This document shows positions 26,416 through 35,813 of a DNA stretch of 64,000 bases, one piece after another. Source of the DNA: Megasphaera stantonii (GTDB lineage: Bacteria; Bacillota; Negativicutes; Veillonellales; Megasphaeraceae); NCBI RefSeq assembly GCF_003367905.1, contig NZ_CP029462.1, forward strand, positions 2,542,001 to 2,606,000. Reading direction: 5' to 3'. The notes beneath the pieces are model-generated. The model was not told the origin of the DNA and did no database searches. It saw only the letters and a program-made list of their open reading frames with translations. Each line of letters opens with the position of its first letter. Position 1 is the first letter of the stretch. The position numbers and the translations under genes were made by a program.

Positions 26416-29400
26416 ATGAACCGGATCTATAAAGTAATATGGAGTAAAGTAAAACATCAGTACGTCGTCGTGTCCGAGCTGGCTCATCGGGATGGAAAAC
26501 GGAGTAGTACGGCTGTGACAAGTAAAGCCACATGGCGCGCCTTGGCGGCAGCTCTTATGCTGACAGGTTCGTTGGTTGCTATGCCGTATGCTGGGTATGC
26601 TGCAGCGACAGGAGGAACGGCTACGTCTGGGCAGTATATTGCTGTGGCTGTAGATGGTGATAATAGTACATATACTACTACCGAGCAACAATGGGTTCCT
26701 GGTCATTTTGAGAACTGGCAGTGGGTTCCGGGACGTTATGAAGATGTAGAAGTAACAAAACCCTATGAAGAAGGCGAAACCCGGCAGTTTACAGATGCCA
26801 ATGGTAATGAACATGATTATACCTATGTAAAAGTTAAAGACGATAAAGGTGAATTCCATAATTACTGGGTTAGAGATGGATATACTATCACGATAGTTGA
26901 TCATCCGCGTTATGATGCAGTTGATGGAAGCGATGCTCCGGATAATACGTATGTTATTAACGCCACTAAAAACGATGGAGCGGACGACAGTGGTCTGATT
27001 TCTTCCAGTGAAGCCGTAATTACGGATGATACAAATCATACAACGCTTACGGGGAATCCGTTAAATCAGATTGATGCCGGCATGTACGGCGGCGCTGTCA
27101 ATACAGGCAGCCCAGTTACTCCAAAAAGTTATAACTACTACATCAATGATAATGGAAATGGCTATAGAGATGTAGGGAAGGATCATTGGAGTAGTACAAA
27201 TTTTAAAGCCGTTTACCAGCAAAGCGACGGCACGTACAATACCATGGAAGATGGCAGCGGAACAACGGTTTCCTCGGAAAATTTGTATGTCATTGATGGC
27301 GAACTGGGCGCATTTTTCAATAGCAATGGTACAGTTTATGACAAAGACAAGCAGGGATATATTTACGGTTATAACAATGAAATATTGATGACTGGTAGAG
27401 ATGAAAATGGTAAATACTACAGCTTCTGGGCAACAAAAATAGATGACCCGAATGCTTCTATGTCCAATATGACTATGGGCGATCATGAAAAAATAGTCAA
27501 TGCTCTTCATGACAGTATTTACACTGCCCAAGGCGATGACATTAAGAAAATTGACGTAGTTAAAGCGGAAAATGGTAATGGTGGCACAATTGGTTTAGTT
27601 CGTCAAGGTGATTGGGTCAGCGATGGACAAGGGAATGGATATTATCAAGAAACTGATCCTATTCCGGGAACTATCACCATCAGAAACACCGATAACAGCG
27701 GAAAAGACGGTCATGACGTTGCCATTCGGTTTGGATCTATAGATGAGGAAGGAAATGATATCGAAAAATTCACCGTAGATGCCGGCTCGAAAGTCGTAGG
27801 TAAAAATGGTGATGCTGTAGCTAATGAAGGAGACACCTTAACCAGCGTTGATATCAACGGTAAGAATTATAAACTTGGCGACGGCAAAACGTATACAGCG
27901 GGAGACAATATTACTATCAGTGATGATGTTATTTTTTCTACGGATTACCAGCTGATAGCCAATCCGACAGAAGGCAGTGACGGCAAGTATACGGTAGCAG
28001 ACGGCAAGGTAGAGTTAACCGTACAGAACGGGGACAATACGGAAGACCGTAACACCGTAACGATTGACGGCATAGCCAGCACAGCTGATGTAGCCAAGGC
28101 GACGTCGACTGTCACGGGCGACACCAATGTAAATGTAACGCCGGATACGACAGCAGAAGACGGCCACACAGAATACAAAGTCAGTCTGGAAGATGACATC
28201 TATCTGGGAGGCAGTCAAACGGCAGACAGCAACAACCTCTTCTTAGATGGTACGAATGGCTCGATTTACGCAGGCTCGTCGTCGGAGACCGGATTGTCGT
28301 TAACGGAGCTGACCGTACCATCAGCGGCTTGTCGAATATGACATGGACGCCGACTACGGTAGATTACAGCCAGTCCAATAAAGCGGCAACAGAAGCTCAG
28401 TTGAAAGCTGTCGCAGATTCGGATGGATATGTTACGAGCGCTACGTTAAACGGCAGTACACTGACTCTGGGAAGAAACCAGAATTTAGGAGATGTAACGG
28501 TAGATCTGGGTACATTAACTGAAGGCCTGAGCGGCACGGATTACCAGCTGATAGCCAATCCGACGGAAGGCAGTGACGGTAAATATACGGTAGCAGACGG
28601 CAAGGTAGAGTTAACCGTACAGAACGGGGACAATACGGAAGACCGTAACACCGTAACGATTGACGGCATAGCCAGCACAGCTGATGTAGCCAAGGCGACG
28701 TCGACTGTCACGGGCGACACCAATGTAAATGTAACGCCGGATACGACAGCAGAAGACGGCCACACAGAATACAAAGTCAGTCTGGAAGATGACATCTATC
28801 TGGGAGGCAGTCAAACGGCAGACAGCAACAACCTCTTCTTAGATGGTACGAATGGCTCGATTTACGCAGGCTCGTCGTCGGGAGACCGGATTGTCGTTAA
28901 CGGAGCTGACCGTACCATCAGCGGCTTGTCGAATATGACATGGACGCCGACTACGGTAGATTACAGCCAGTCCAATAAAGCGGCAACAGAAGCTCAGTTG
29001 AAAGCTGTCGCAGATTCGGATGGATATGTTACGAGCGCTACGTTAAACGGCAGTACACTGACTCTGGGAAGAAACCAGAATTTAGGAGATGTAACGGTAG
29101 ATCTGGGTACATTAACTGAAGGCCTGAGCGGCACGGATTACCAGCTGATAGCCAATCCGACGGAAGGCAGTGACGGTAAATATACGGTAGCAGACGGCAA
29201 GGTAGAGTTAACCGTACAGAACGGGGACAATACGGAAGACCGTAACACCGTAACGATTGACGGCATAGCCAGCACAGCTGATGTAGCCAAGGCGACGTCG
29301 ACTGTCACGGGCGACACCAATGTAAATGTAACGCCGGATACGACGGCCGAAGACGGCCACACAGAATACAAAGTCAGCCTGGAAGATGATATCTATCTGG

Positions 29401-31193
29401 GAGGCAGCCAGACGGCAGACAGCAACAACCTCTTCTTGGACGGCACGAACGGCTCGATTTACGCAGGCTCGTCGTCGGGCGAACGGGTTGTCATTAACGG
29501 AGCTGACCGTACTATTAGCGGCTTGTCGAATATGACATGGACGCCGACTACGGTAGATTACAGCACGTCCAATAAAGCGGCAACGGAAGCCCAGTTGTCA
29601 CAGGCAATCTCGAATGCTACCTCTGAAATGACTGCTAGTGATCAGCATTTAGTGGCTAATCCTGATGGTGGCAATTATGCTGTCAATAAAGAAACAGGAG
29701 ATGTAACCTTAAAAGTTCAATATAAGGATGAACAAGGAAATACGAAATATCATGATGTGACAATTGAAGATGTAGCATCTAAAGCCAATTTGGACGCATT
29801 GGAAAGTATTGTTGGCGATGGAAATTATATTAAACCTGGTGAAACAGGTAATGTTGTCAATAATGATATGAATGTGACAGAAGCTATTGGTGCATTGGAT
29901 GGTGCTATTGCCAATGCTGCGGCAAATGCTAATAAACATAGCTCTGTTCATGGTGGTAGTAATATTTCTGTTACTGAAGGAACAAATCCAGATTTTGAAG
30001 GCGGAAAAGACTATGTTGTTTCTCTGAATGACCATATTACTTTAGGTGATAAGGAACAGGGGACTTATGTAGATGTCAATGGAGAAGACGGAACTGTGAC
30101 GGCTTCCGGCAATATCAGCGCAGGCTCCTTCAAGACTGATAATATTACAATTAACGGAATTGGAGCAGACGGTAAGCATACCGGTACTATTACGGGTTTG
30201 TCCAACACGACTTGGAACAAAGATGTTGCTGATGCAATTGCGGCTAATGCTAACGGCGAAGCCGGTACGGCGGCAACGCAGGGACAGTTGCAGCAGGCTA
30301 TGAGCACGACTGTTCAATATGACACTAAAGACGGCTCGGTGGATAAAGGCAGCATTACCTTTGAAGGCGAAAACGGTACGACGCTGAAGAATGTAGCTGC
30401 TGGTGAAGTTTCTGCTACGTCGACACAGGCTGTCAACGGTAGTCAGTTGTGGCAGACGAACCAGGCTGTTATCAACAACAGCCAGAACATCCAGATGCTC
30501 AGCAACTCCGTCAACAAGCTGGATAACCGTATCGACCGCGTCGGCGCTGGTGCAGCGGCCTTGGCGGCCTTGCATCCCCTTGATTTCGACCCGGATGCGA
30601 AGTGGGACTTCGCCGCAGGCTATGGCAATTACCGCGGTGCGAACGCTGTGGCTGTCGGCGCGTACTATCGTCCCAATGAAGACGTCATGTTCAGCGTCGG
30701 CGGTTCCATGGGCGGCGGCGAAAACATGGTCAACGCCGGCGTATCCTTGAAGATCGGCGCAGGTTCCAGCAACGTCACGACGTCCCGCGTCGCCATGGCT
30801 AAGGAAATCAAATCCATGCGCGATATTGTAGCCAAGCAGGACGCCCAGATTCAGAAATTGACGGCCATGGTCAATGCATTAGTCGGCGTACAGACCGAAA
30901 CGGATTCGTCCATGTTCCCGGACGTGCCGGAAAACCACTGGGCTTATGAAGCTGTGGAAGCCATGGCCAAGAGCGGCTTGGTCAAGGGCTATCCTGACGG
31001 CGAATTCAAGGGCGACCGCACGATGACCCGCTATGAATTTGCCCAGATCGTCTACAACGCCATTCAGGCCGGCGCAGAAGTAGACGCTCGTCTGGTAGAA
31101 GAATTTAAGCCGGAATTACAGTTCTTCCACATCGCGACGGTGGCGAAGGACAAAGACGGCAACCCGACGATTGAACGGGTACGGGCTAACTAA
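26416..31193 (+). pseudogene. YadA-like trimeric autotransporter adhesin with C-terminal SLH domain, frameshifted
   Basis: Two overlapping frames, 26416-28341 (641 codons) and 28329-31193 (954 codons), form one gene broken by loss of one G near 28284. Restoring it gives exactly 1592 residues. The N-terminus (MNRIYKVIWSKVKHQYVVVSE) is an extended signal peptide (ESPR) followed by a hydrophobic core and an AYA-type site. The passenger has a WVPGHFENWQWVPG region and three long repeats of 199 residues. Near the C-terminus come the neck and YadA anchor (ATSTQAVNGSQLWQTN, then NRIDRVGAGAAALAALHPL and VAVGAYYRP), then a coiled coil and one SLH domain (FPDVPENHWAYEAVEAMAKS, KGYPDGEFKGDRTMTRYEFA). 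It would be a surface adhesin. AAGGAGG precedes the ATG. The break may be real, phase-variable, or a sequencing/assembly error in a repeat. Confidence 0.9.
27943..29588 (+). repeat. Three tandem near-identical 597-bp repeats in the adhesin gene
   Basis: Units start at 27943, 28539 and 29136, each at GATTACCAGCTGATAGCC. The first spans 596 bp because of the one-base deletion, the second 597 bp, and the third is cut short where the sequence diverges after about 29588. Differences between units are scattered single bases, so recent duplication or gene conversion is likely. Confidence 0.93.
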
Positions 31194-31215
31194 TTTCATA
31201 CAGAGGGGAACTTTG

Positions 31216-31282
31216 CGTATAGCTGCCGTGCAGCTGACGCAAGGAAGAAAAACGAGTCGGGGGAAACCTCGGCTCGTTTTTT
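31216..31282 (+). terminator. Hairpin and terminator after the adhesin
   Basis: A first hairpin, GCGT..AGCTGC with GCAGCT..ACGC at 31216-31241, is followed by AACGAGTCGG pairing with CTCGGCTCGTT (31251-31278, with a G-T pair) and a T-run. The second is the likely terminator. Confidence 0.7.
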
Positions 31283-31317
31283 ACTATCATTTTATTCATT
31301 TAAAGGAGGAACTTCCC

Positions 31318-31899
31318 ATGAATCAAACCGTGTGCCAATGGATAGAACGCGCTCAGAAAGGCGAGGAAGAGGCGGTATTGCTGATATTGCAGCAGTTCCG
31401 GCCCTTGATTTGCAAATATGCCCGGCGGCACCGATATTGCTACGATTCGCTGGACGAGGCCGTGTCGGTGGCCCAGCTGGCAATTTTGGAATGCGTCGAT
31501 GCCTTCGACGTAACTTGCGGCGACGAAGCTCACAAGGCCTTTCGTAGGGCTGTAGACCGGGTGTTTAAAAGAGAAAGCCGGCGGTTTAAGGCATATATGG
31601 AATCGGTAGAGACGGCCCTTCATATAGACGAGAGCGCCGAAGCCTTAGGCTTGACGGGCGGCGACGAGCAGGACCCGCACCGGCAGGCCGTGTTGTCCGA
31701 AGTACGGGAGCTGGTGCGCAAATGCCTGAACAGCCTGACGGAAGAAGAACAACGATTTCTCCGCCTGCGCTGTCAGCACGACCTGACCTACGAAGACGTA
31801 GCCAAACGCTGCGGCCTGTCCCTGTCGCAGGCTCATAAGCTGACAAAAGCGGCTATGGTCAAGTTTCATGAGGGCATATACGGCTGCGATGTGGAATAG
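31318..31899 (+). CDS. Sigma-70-like protein
   Basis: AAAGGAGG precedes the ATG at 31318; the in-frame Met at 31171 lies within the adhesin and is rejected. The 193-residue protein has a region 2-like part (ILQQFRPLICKYARRHRYCY, DEAVSVAQLAILECVDAFD) and a clear region 4 helix-turn-helix (LNSLTEEEQRFLRLRCQHDL, YEDVAKRCGLSLSQAHKLTK). It likely directs RNA polymerase to special promoters, or is a sigma-like regulator. No anti-sigma factor is adjacent. The gene sits directly downstream of the adhesin but behind a terminator. Confidence 0.78.
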   Translation: MNQTVCQWIERAQKGEEEAVLLILQQFRPLICKYARRHRYCYDSLDEAVSVAQLAILECVDAFDVTCGDEAHKAFRRAVDRVFKRESRRFKAYMESVETALHIDESAEALGLTGGDEQDPHRQAVLSEVRELVRKCLNSLTEEEQRFLRLRCQHDLTYEDVAKRCGLSLSQAHKLTKAAMVKFHEGIYGCDVE

Positions 31900-31931
31900 G
31901 GTGGTGCATGTGTTAATTTTTTATTTCAGAT

Positions 31932-31955
31932 GTTGCACTTAGATTGTACATTCAT
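31932..31955 (+). repeat. IS30-type end remnant abutting element B copy 2
   Basis: GTTGCACTTAG followed by a TTG and TTC pattern matches the right end of the IS30 element at 34735-34759 at about 18 of 25 positions. It replaces the first 19 bases of the left inverted repeat of element B copy 2. Confidence 0.6.
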
Positions 31956-33417
31956 TGTAAATAACTGCTAGGTATAGGTCTTCTATGATACAATCTAAAT
32001 CATAGGAGGCTTAGTATCATGGCAAGAGAAAAGAAACCGGTACATAAGGTCATTATGACCGAAGGAAAACGCAGCATTATTCAACAACTGTTTCAAGAAT
32101 ATGACATTCAATCCGCAGAAGATATTCAGGAAGCACTGAAAGACCTGCTGGGCGGTACCATCAAAGAAATGATGGAAACCGAGATGGACGAACACCTTGG
32201 CTATCAGAAATCCCAGCGGTCTGACAGCGAGGATTACCGCAATGGGTATAAGAGAAAGCGGGTCAACAGCCGGTATGGTACCGTAGATATCCAGGTACCG
32301 CAGGACCGCAACTCCACGTTCGAACCGCAGGTGGTCCGTAAACGGCAAAAAGATATCTCTTCTATCGACCAGAAAATTATCTCCATGTATGCCAAGGGAA
32401 TGACGACCCGGCAAATTTCAGAAACGTTAGAGGATATCTATGGATTTGAGGCTTCCGAAGGCTTCATTTCCGATGTAACCGATAAAATCCTGCCTCAAAT
32501 TGAAGACTGGCAGAAACGCCCGCTGTCGGAAGTGTATCCTGTCCTCTATATTGATGCCATTCATTATTCTGTCCGGGATAACGGAGTGATCCGGAAGCTG
32601 GCAGCCTACGTCATTCTGGGAATCAACATAGACGGACAAAAAGAAGTTCTGACGATTCAGGTCGGAGACAATGAGAGCGCAAAATATTGGCTTTCCGTGC
32701 TGAATGAATTGAAAAATCGCGGGGTAAAAGATATCCTGATTCTCTGTGCCGATGGCCTGAGCGGGATCAAAGAAGCCATCGCCGCAGCCTATCCTAACAC
32801 GGAATACCAGCGCTGCATCGTACATCAGGTACGAAACACGCTGAAATATGTAGCAGACAAGGATCGTAAGCCTTTTGCCAATGATTTAAAGACTATTTAT
32901 CAGGCTCCGTCTGAAGAACAGGCTTTGGAATCTCTGGAAAGGGTAACCAAAACATGGTCTGTAAAATATCCGAATTCCATGAAAAGTTGGAAGCAAAACT
33001 GGGATGCCATCTGCCCAATTTTCAAGTTTTCCATGAACGTAAGAAAAGTGATTTACACGACCAATGCCATCGAATCCCTGAATTCCACCTACCGGAAGCT
33101 GAACCGTCAGAGAAGCGTATTTCCAAGCGATACAGCGCTTTTAAAAGCCCTGTATCTGGCGACGTTTGAAGCCACCAAAAAATGGACCATGCCAATCCGA
33201 AACTGGGGACAGGTGTATGGGGAACTGAGCATAATGTACGAAGGCCGACTCCCAGAGTAACGCATAGCTGGCAAAAGCAGGCGAAAATCCTGTCTGTACT
33301 TGACATGTTCAGCATGTGTTGTTATATATAAACCATGAGCTGAAAGTTCTCAAATTCGCTTTCAGCTTACCAAGTATCATAGAAGATCTATGTTTACAGA
33401 GATTTTTTCACAGGCTC
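31956..33417 (+). mobile_element. IS256-family element B, copy 2 (left end truncated)
   Basis: The sequence matches copy 1 (9377-10838) throughout its length as far as compared by eye, and the transposases are identical. The outer 19 bases of the left inverted repeat are missing, replaced by the IS30-type end. The right end is intact and abuts the Doc fragment at 33418. With one end missing, the copy is probably immobile. Confidence 0.9.
32019..33260 (+). CDS. IS256-family transposase (element B, copy 2)
   Basis: The 413-residue protein is identical to that at 9440-10681, including YIDAIHY, LCADGLSGIKEAI and the TTNAIESLNSTYRKLNRQR motif with the catalytic Glu. AGGAGG precedes the ATG. It could act in trans on copy 1 although its own element has lost its left end. 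Confidence 0.95.
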   Translation: MAREKKPVHKVIMTEGKRSIIQQLFQEYDIQSAEDIQEALKDLLGGTIKEMMETEMDEHLGYQKSQRSDSEDYRNGYKRKRVNSRYGTVDIQVPQDRNSTFEPQVVRKRQKDISSIDQKIISMYAKGMTTRQISETLEDIYGFEASEGFISDVTDKILPQIEDWQKRPLSEVYPVLYIDAIHYSVRDNGVIRKLAAYVILGINIDGQKEVLTIQVGDNESAKYWLSVLNELKNRGVKDILILCADGLSGIKEAIAAAYPNTEYQRCIVHQVRNTLKYVADKDRKPFANDLKTIYQAPSEEQALESLERVTKTWSVKYPNSMKSWKQNWDAICPIFKFSMNVRKVIYTTNAIESLNSTYRKLNRQRSVFPSDTALLKALYLATFEATKKWTMPIRNWGQVYGELSIMYEGRLPE

Positions 33418-33701
33418 CGTTTCAAACATTCGGCGGTCAGGAATTATATCCCTCTCTTCTAGATAAAGCAGCCCGTCTTTGTTATGGTCTGGCGAAAAAT
33501 CATCCTTTCCGCGACGGCAACAAACGTTCTGCGGTTCACAGTATGTTGGTCTTTCTGTACATCAATGAGATAGAATTAGAGTATACCCAGCTTGAACTTG
33601 AAGAAATGATTATCGCTGTCGCTGATAATCGCATGTCTAGCGATGAATTAAAAGATTGGATGGCGAATTTACAATACAAGTGCAACACCTATAAAAAATG
33701 A
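33390..33701 (+). pseudogene. Doc/Fic-type toxin, C-terminal fragment fused to IS end
   Basis: The only start codon (ATG 33390) lies within the right end of element B, so the first nine codons are IS sequence. From residue 10 the product reads PFQTFGGQELYPSLLDKAAR, CYGLAKNHPFRDGNKRSAVH and LELEEMIIAVAD: the core of a death-on-curing (Doc) toxin with the Fic motif HPFRDGNKR. Doc AMPylates or phosphorylates elongation factor Tu. The N-terminal helices are missing and the last codons are read from the IS30 end. A presumed N-terminal piece lies inverted at 34780-34857. Confidence 0.82.
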
Positions 33702-34759
33702 CACATAGGTTTCTGATATAATAATGCTACCAAACAAAATCTATATCTCGGAGGAAACCTATGTGCCACTATCATCATCTTACTCTATCTGAACGAGAAA
33801 ATCTACTCTTTTTTCGCGCGCAGTCCTATTCTATCTCTCGAATTGCGGCGGCCCTCGGCCGAGATAAATCCACGATCTCACGGGAACTACGCAGAAATAC
33901 AGTGAACGGCAAGTATCTGCCCATCACCGCACAACAACAGTATGCCCGCCGCCGTAAGGCATGCAAGCCTCACAAGCGGTTAGAGAATGCCGAGCTATTC
34001 GCATTGGTTAAAAATCTCTTCCTGGTGCATCATTGGTCCCCAGAAGAAATTGCCGGACGCTTGCAGCTGGAACATCAGAAGGCACTCCTTAGCTATGCAA
34101 CGATTTACCGCGCCATATATGCCGGTATGTTTGATGAAACGTCGTCCTCCCATGGGTCCCGCGGTGCGGTCCGCCGCTTGCGGCATCATGGAAAATCCCG
34201 GCATACCCGGCAATATCAGGAACGACGGGGTTCTATTCCCATCTCTCACGATATTTCGGAACGGCCAGCAGGAGCCGCTAACCGCTCCCGGCGAGGACAT
34301 TGGGAATGTGATACCATAGCAGGAAAGACAGGAAAAGCCTGTCTGGTTACGTTGGTAGATAGAAAGAGCCTGTATCTGGTAGGAGGCAAAGCAGCCAAAA
34401 AGACAGCACAAGCCGTCAATACGGTATTGCTTCAGGTACTGCAAGGGCAACCTGTAAAAAGCCTTACGCCGGACAGAGGAAAAGAGTTCGCCCATCATGC
34501 CGCTGTCACGGAGGCCTTGAACGGCGTGCCGTTTTATTTCCCGCCGCCGCATCAGCCCTGGCAGCGGGGAAGCAACGAAAATACCAATGGCCTAGTCCGA
34601 GAGTATTTCCCGAAAGGGACGGACATCACACTCGTTCCAGAAGCCTATGTGCAAGCTGTTTTTGCAGAACTAAATCGCCGTCCCCGAAAATGTTTAGGAT
34701 ACAAAACGCCATACGAAGTACATTACTCTAAAAAGTTGCACTTAGCTTGACAATTCGCC
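33662..34759 (+). mobile_element. IS30-family element
   Basis: The 1098-bp element is bounded by imperfect inverted repeats: GGCGAATTTACAA..AAGTGCAAC at the left and, read inward from the right, GGCGAATTGTCAA..AAGTGCAAC. It carries one transposase. It lies between the two halves of the Doc locus and directly abuts a 22-bp piece of the left end of element B. Confidence 0.85.
33761..34750 (+). CDS. IS30-family transposase
   Basis: The 329-residue protein starts with a helix-turn-helix (LTLSERENLLFFRAQSYS, ALGRDKSTISRELRRN), followed by the DDE integrase core: HWECDTIAGK, VDRKSLYLVGGK, LTPDRGKEF and GSNENTNGLVREYFPK with the catalytic Glu. GGAGG lies just upstream of the ATG. It appears complete. 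The stop lies 9 bases before the right end of the element. Confidence 0.95.
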   Translation: MCHYHHLTLSERENLLFFRAQSYSISRIAAALGRDKSTISRELRRNTVNGKYLPITAQQQYARRRKACKPHKRLENAELFALVKNLFLVHHWSPEEIAGRLQLEHQKALLSYATIYRAIYAGMFDETSSSHGSRGAVRRLRHHGKSRHTRQYQERRGSIPISHDISERPAGAANRSRRGHWECDTIAGKTGKACLVTLVDRKSLYLVGGKAAKKTAQAVNTVLLQVLQGQPVKSLTPDRGKEFAHHAAVTEALNGVPFYFPPPHQPWQRGSNENTNGLVREYFPKGTDITLVPEAYVQAVFAELNRRPRKCLGYKTPYEVHYSKKLHLA

Positions 34760-34781
34760 ACAGAAAAATCTTCACATAGTC
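34760..34781 (-). repeat. Orphan left-end fragment of element B, inverted
   Basis: Read on the minus strand, the 22 bases begin GACTATGTGAAG and match the left end of element B copy 1 at 21 of 22 positions. This is very likely the piece missing from copy 2, now in opposite orientation on the far side of the IS30 element. Confidence 0.8.
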
Positions 34782-34857
34782 AGTTTTTTTCCATTTGTTT
34801 ATGAAAAGCCAATACATCGTCTAGAATGATTGCGATTGTATCTTTTTCAGTACTCAT
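34780..34857 (-). pseudogene. Probable N-terminal fragment of the Doc toxin
   Basis: The ATG overlaps the stop of the upstream antitoxin-like ORF as ATGA. The 25 codons end IAIILDDVLAFHKQMEKN, resembling the first helix of Doc proteins (ILxIHxxL). They run into the fragment of element B, whose first bases create the stop. The piece could be the front of the gene whose C-terminus is at 33418-33690; about 20-25 residues would be missing between them. Confidence 0.5.
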
Positions 34858-34997
34858 TTGTTTTCCAAATCCTTATATGCTTGGTAATTCCGCTGCATCA
34901 TCAGTTCAGATGCCTTGCGGATTTTTTCTTTAATTTCCTGGCTGGTCTGGCTAGTAAGTATTTTCTTTTCTTGTTTAGTTTGTTGTACATTCATCAT
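34854..34997 (-). CDS. Small antitoxin-like protein (47 residues)
   Basis: GAGGAGC precedes the ATG on the minus strand. The charged, helical product (KKILTSQTSQEIKEKIRKAS, ELMMQRNYQAYKDLENK) has the size and C-terminal NxxAYxxL pattern of small antitoxins found before Doc-type toxins, as I recall them. The ATGA overlap with the following toxin fragment supports a toxin-antitoxin operon. A further ORF of 22 codons lies upstream at about 35000-35066. Confidence 0.5.
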   Translation of the reverse strand: MMNVQQTKQEKKILTSQTSQEIKEKIRKASELMMQRNYQAYKDLENK

Positions 34998-35403
34998 AAT
35001 GCTCCTCGTTTTACTGTACTTTCACTGATTTCGAATAGTTTATTAAATTCAGAACGCTCCATTGAAACCTTCTTTTAGCATATTATAATGTCATATTACA
35101 ATAAATTTGTACATAATGGAAGAGAATAATGAAGAAGATAACTTGCATATCATGGGTAATTAGCGGTTGACGTCGTGGTATCTTATAGATAAGAAACCTT
35201 GTGTATTATGCAAGAAAAAGAAGTGAGAATTTGGAAAAATGATGGTTGAAAGAGGAATATTCAAGAACAAAATGCTGACGCTGATGGCTGGTTCCATAGA
35301 TTTTGTCATGGCGTTCCCCTAAGGGTATGGTATAATATCAAGTAATATAGGCCTAGTTGCGATAATGGTATGTGTATGGCGAAGGAACGGGGAGATGAGA
35401 GAC
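34998..35403. other. AT-rich spacer with possible promoter
   Basis: About 400 bases without a convincing gene. An extended -10 element (TGGTATAAT) ends at 35336, about 65 bases before the ASCH gene, and could drive it. Confidence 0.4.
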
Positions 35404-35778
35404 ATGAAAGCCTTATCGCTGCATCCGTATTATGCGACACTGATTGCTGCAGGCGAAAAGCATATTGAATATCGGTCATGGAGTACACCTTACAGAGGGC
35501 TGCTGTTAATTTGTGCTTCGCAATATAATGACGGGCCTCAATTTCCCAGAGGGTATGCCTTATGCATTGTCAATTTAGTACATATTACGGGCGGAAATCG
35601 AAAGTATGCGTGGCATTTTGATCCAGAGGTCGTGCCGATCGCTCCGTTTCCTGTAAAGGGAAAAATCCATTTATTTGACGTACCGGATGAGAAAATCACC
35701 GTGTTGTATGAAACGGGGACAGACCATTTTATTGATTTTGATACGGCCTATTCTCTTTGGATAGATGAGGGGATATGA
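35404..35778 (+). CDS. ASCH domain protein
   Basis: The ATG at 35404 is used because the family starts at this Met; an ATG at 35395 is possible. The 124-residue protein begins MKALSLHPYYATLIAAGEKH, IEYRSWSTPYRGLLLICAS: the RNA-binding-like ASCH fold (PUA superfamily), in which the GxKxxExR motif is here GEKHIEYR. Some ASCH proteins hydrolyse modified nucleosides such as N4-acetylcytidine; the role here is unknown. The gene precedes a ThiF-like gene by 35 bases. Confidence 0.82.
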   Translation: MKALSLHPYYATLIAAGEKHIEYRSWSTPYRGLLLICASQYNDGPQFPRGYALCIVNLVHITGGNRKYAWHFDPEVVPIAPFPVKGKIHLFDVPDEKITVLYETGTDHFIDFDTAYSLWIDEGI

Positions 35779-35813
35779 CGCGATGTGGAATAAAAGCTGG
35801 AAGGATAGTTTAT

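Noticed and set aside
27943-29588. Regular long repeats considered as a CRISPR or mobile array
   Set aside because: The unit is 597 bp, coding and in frame within an adhesin passenger domain.
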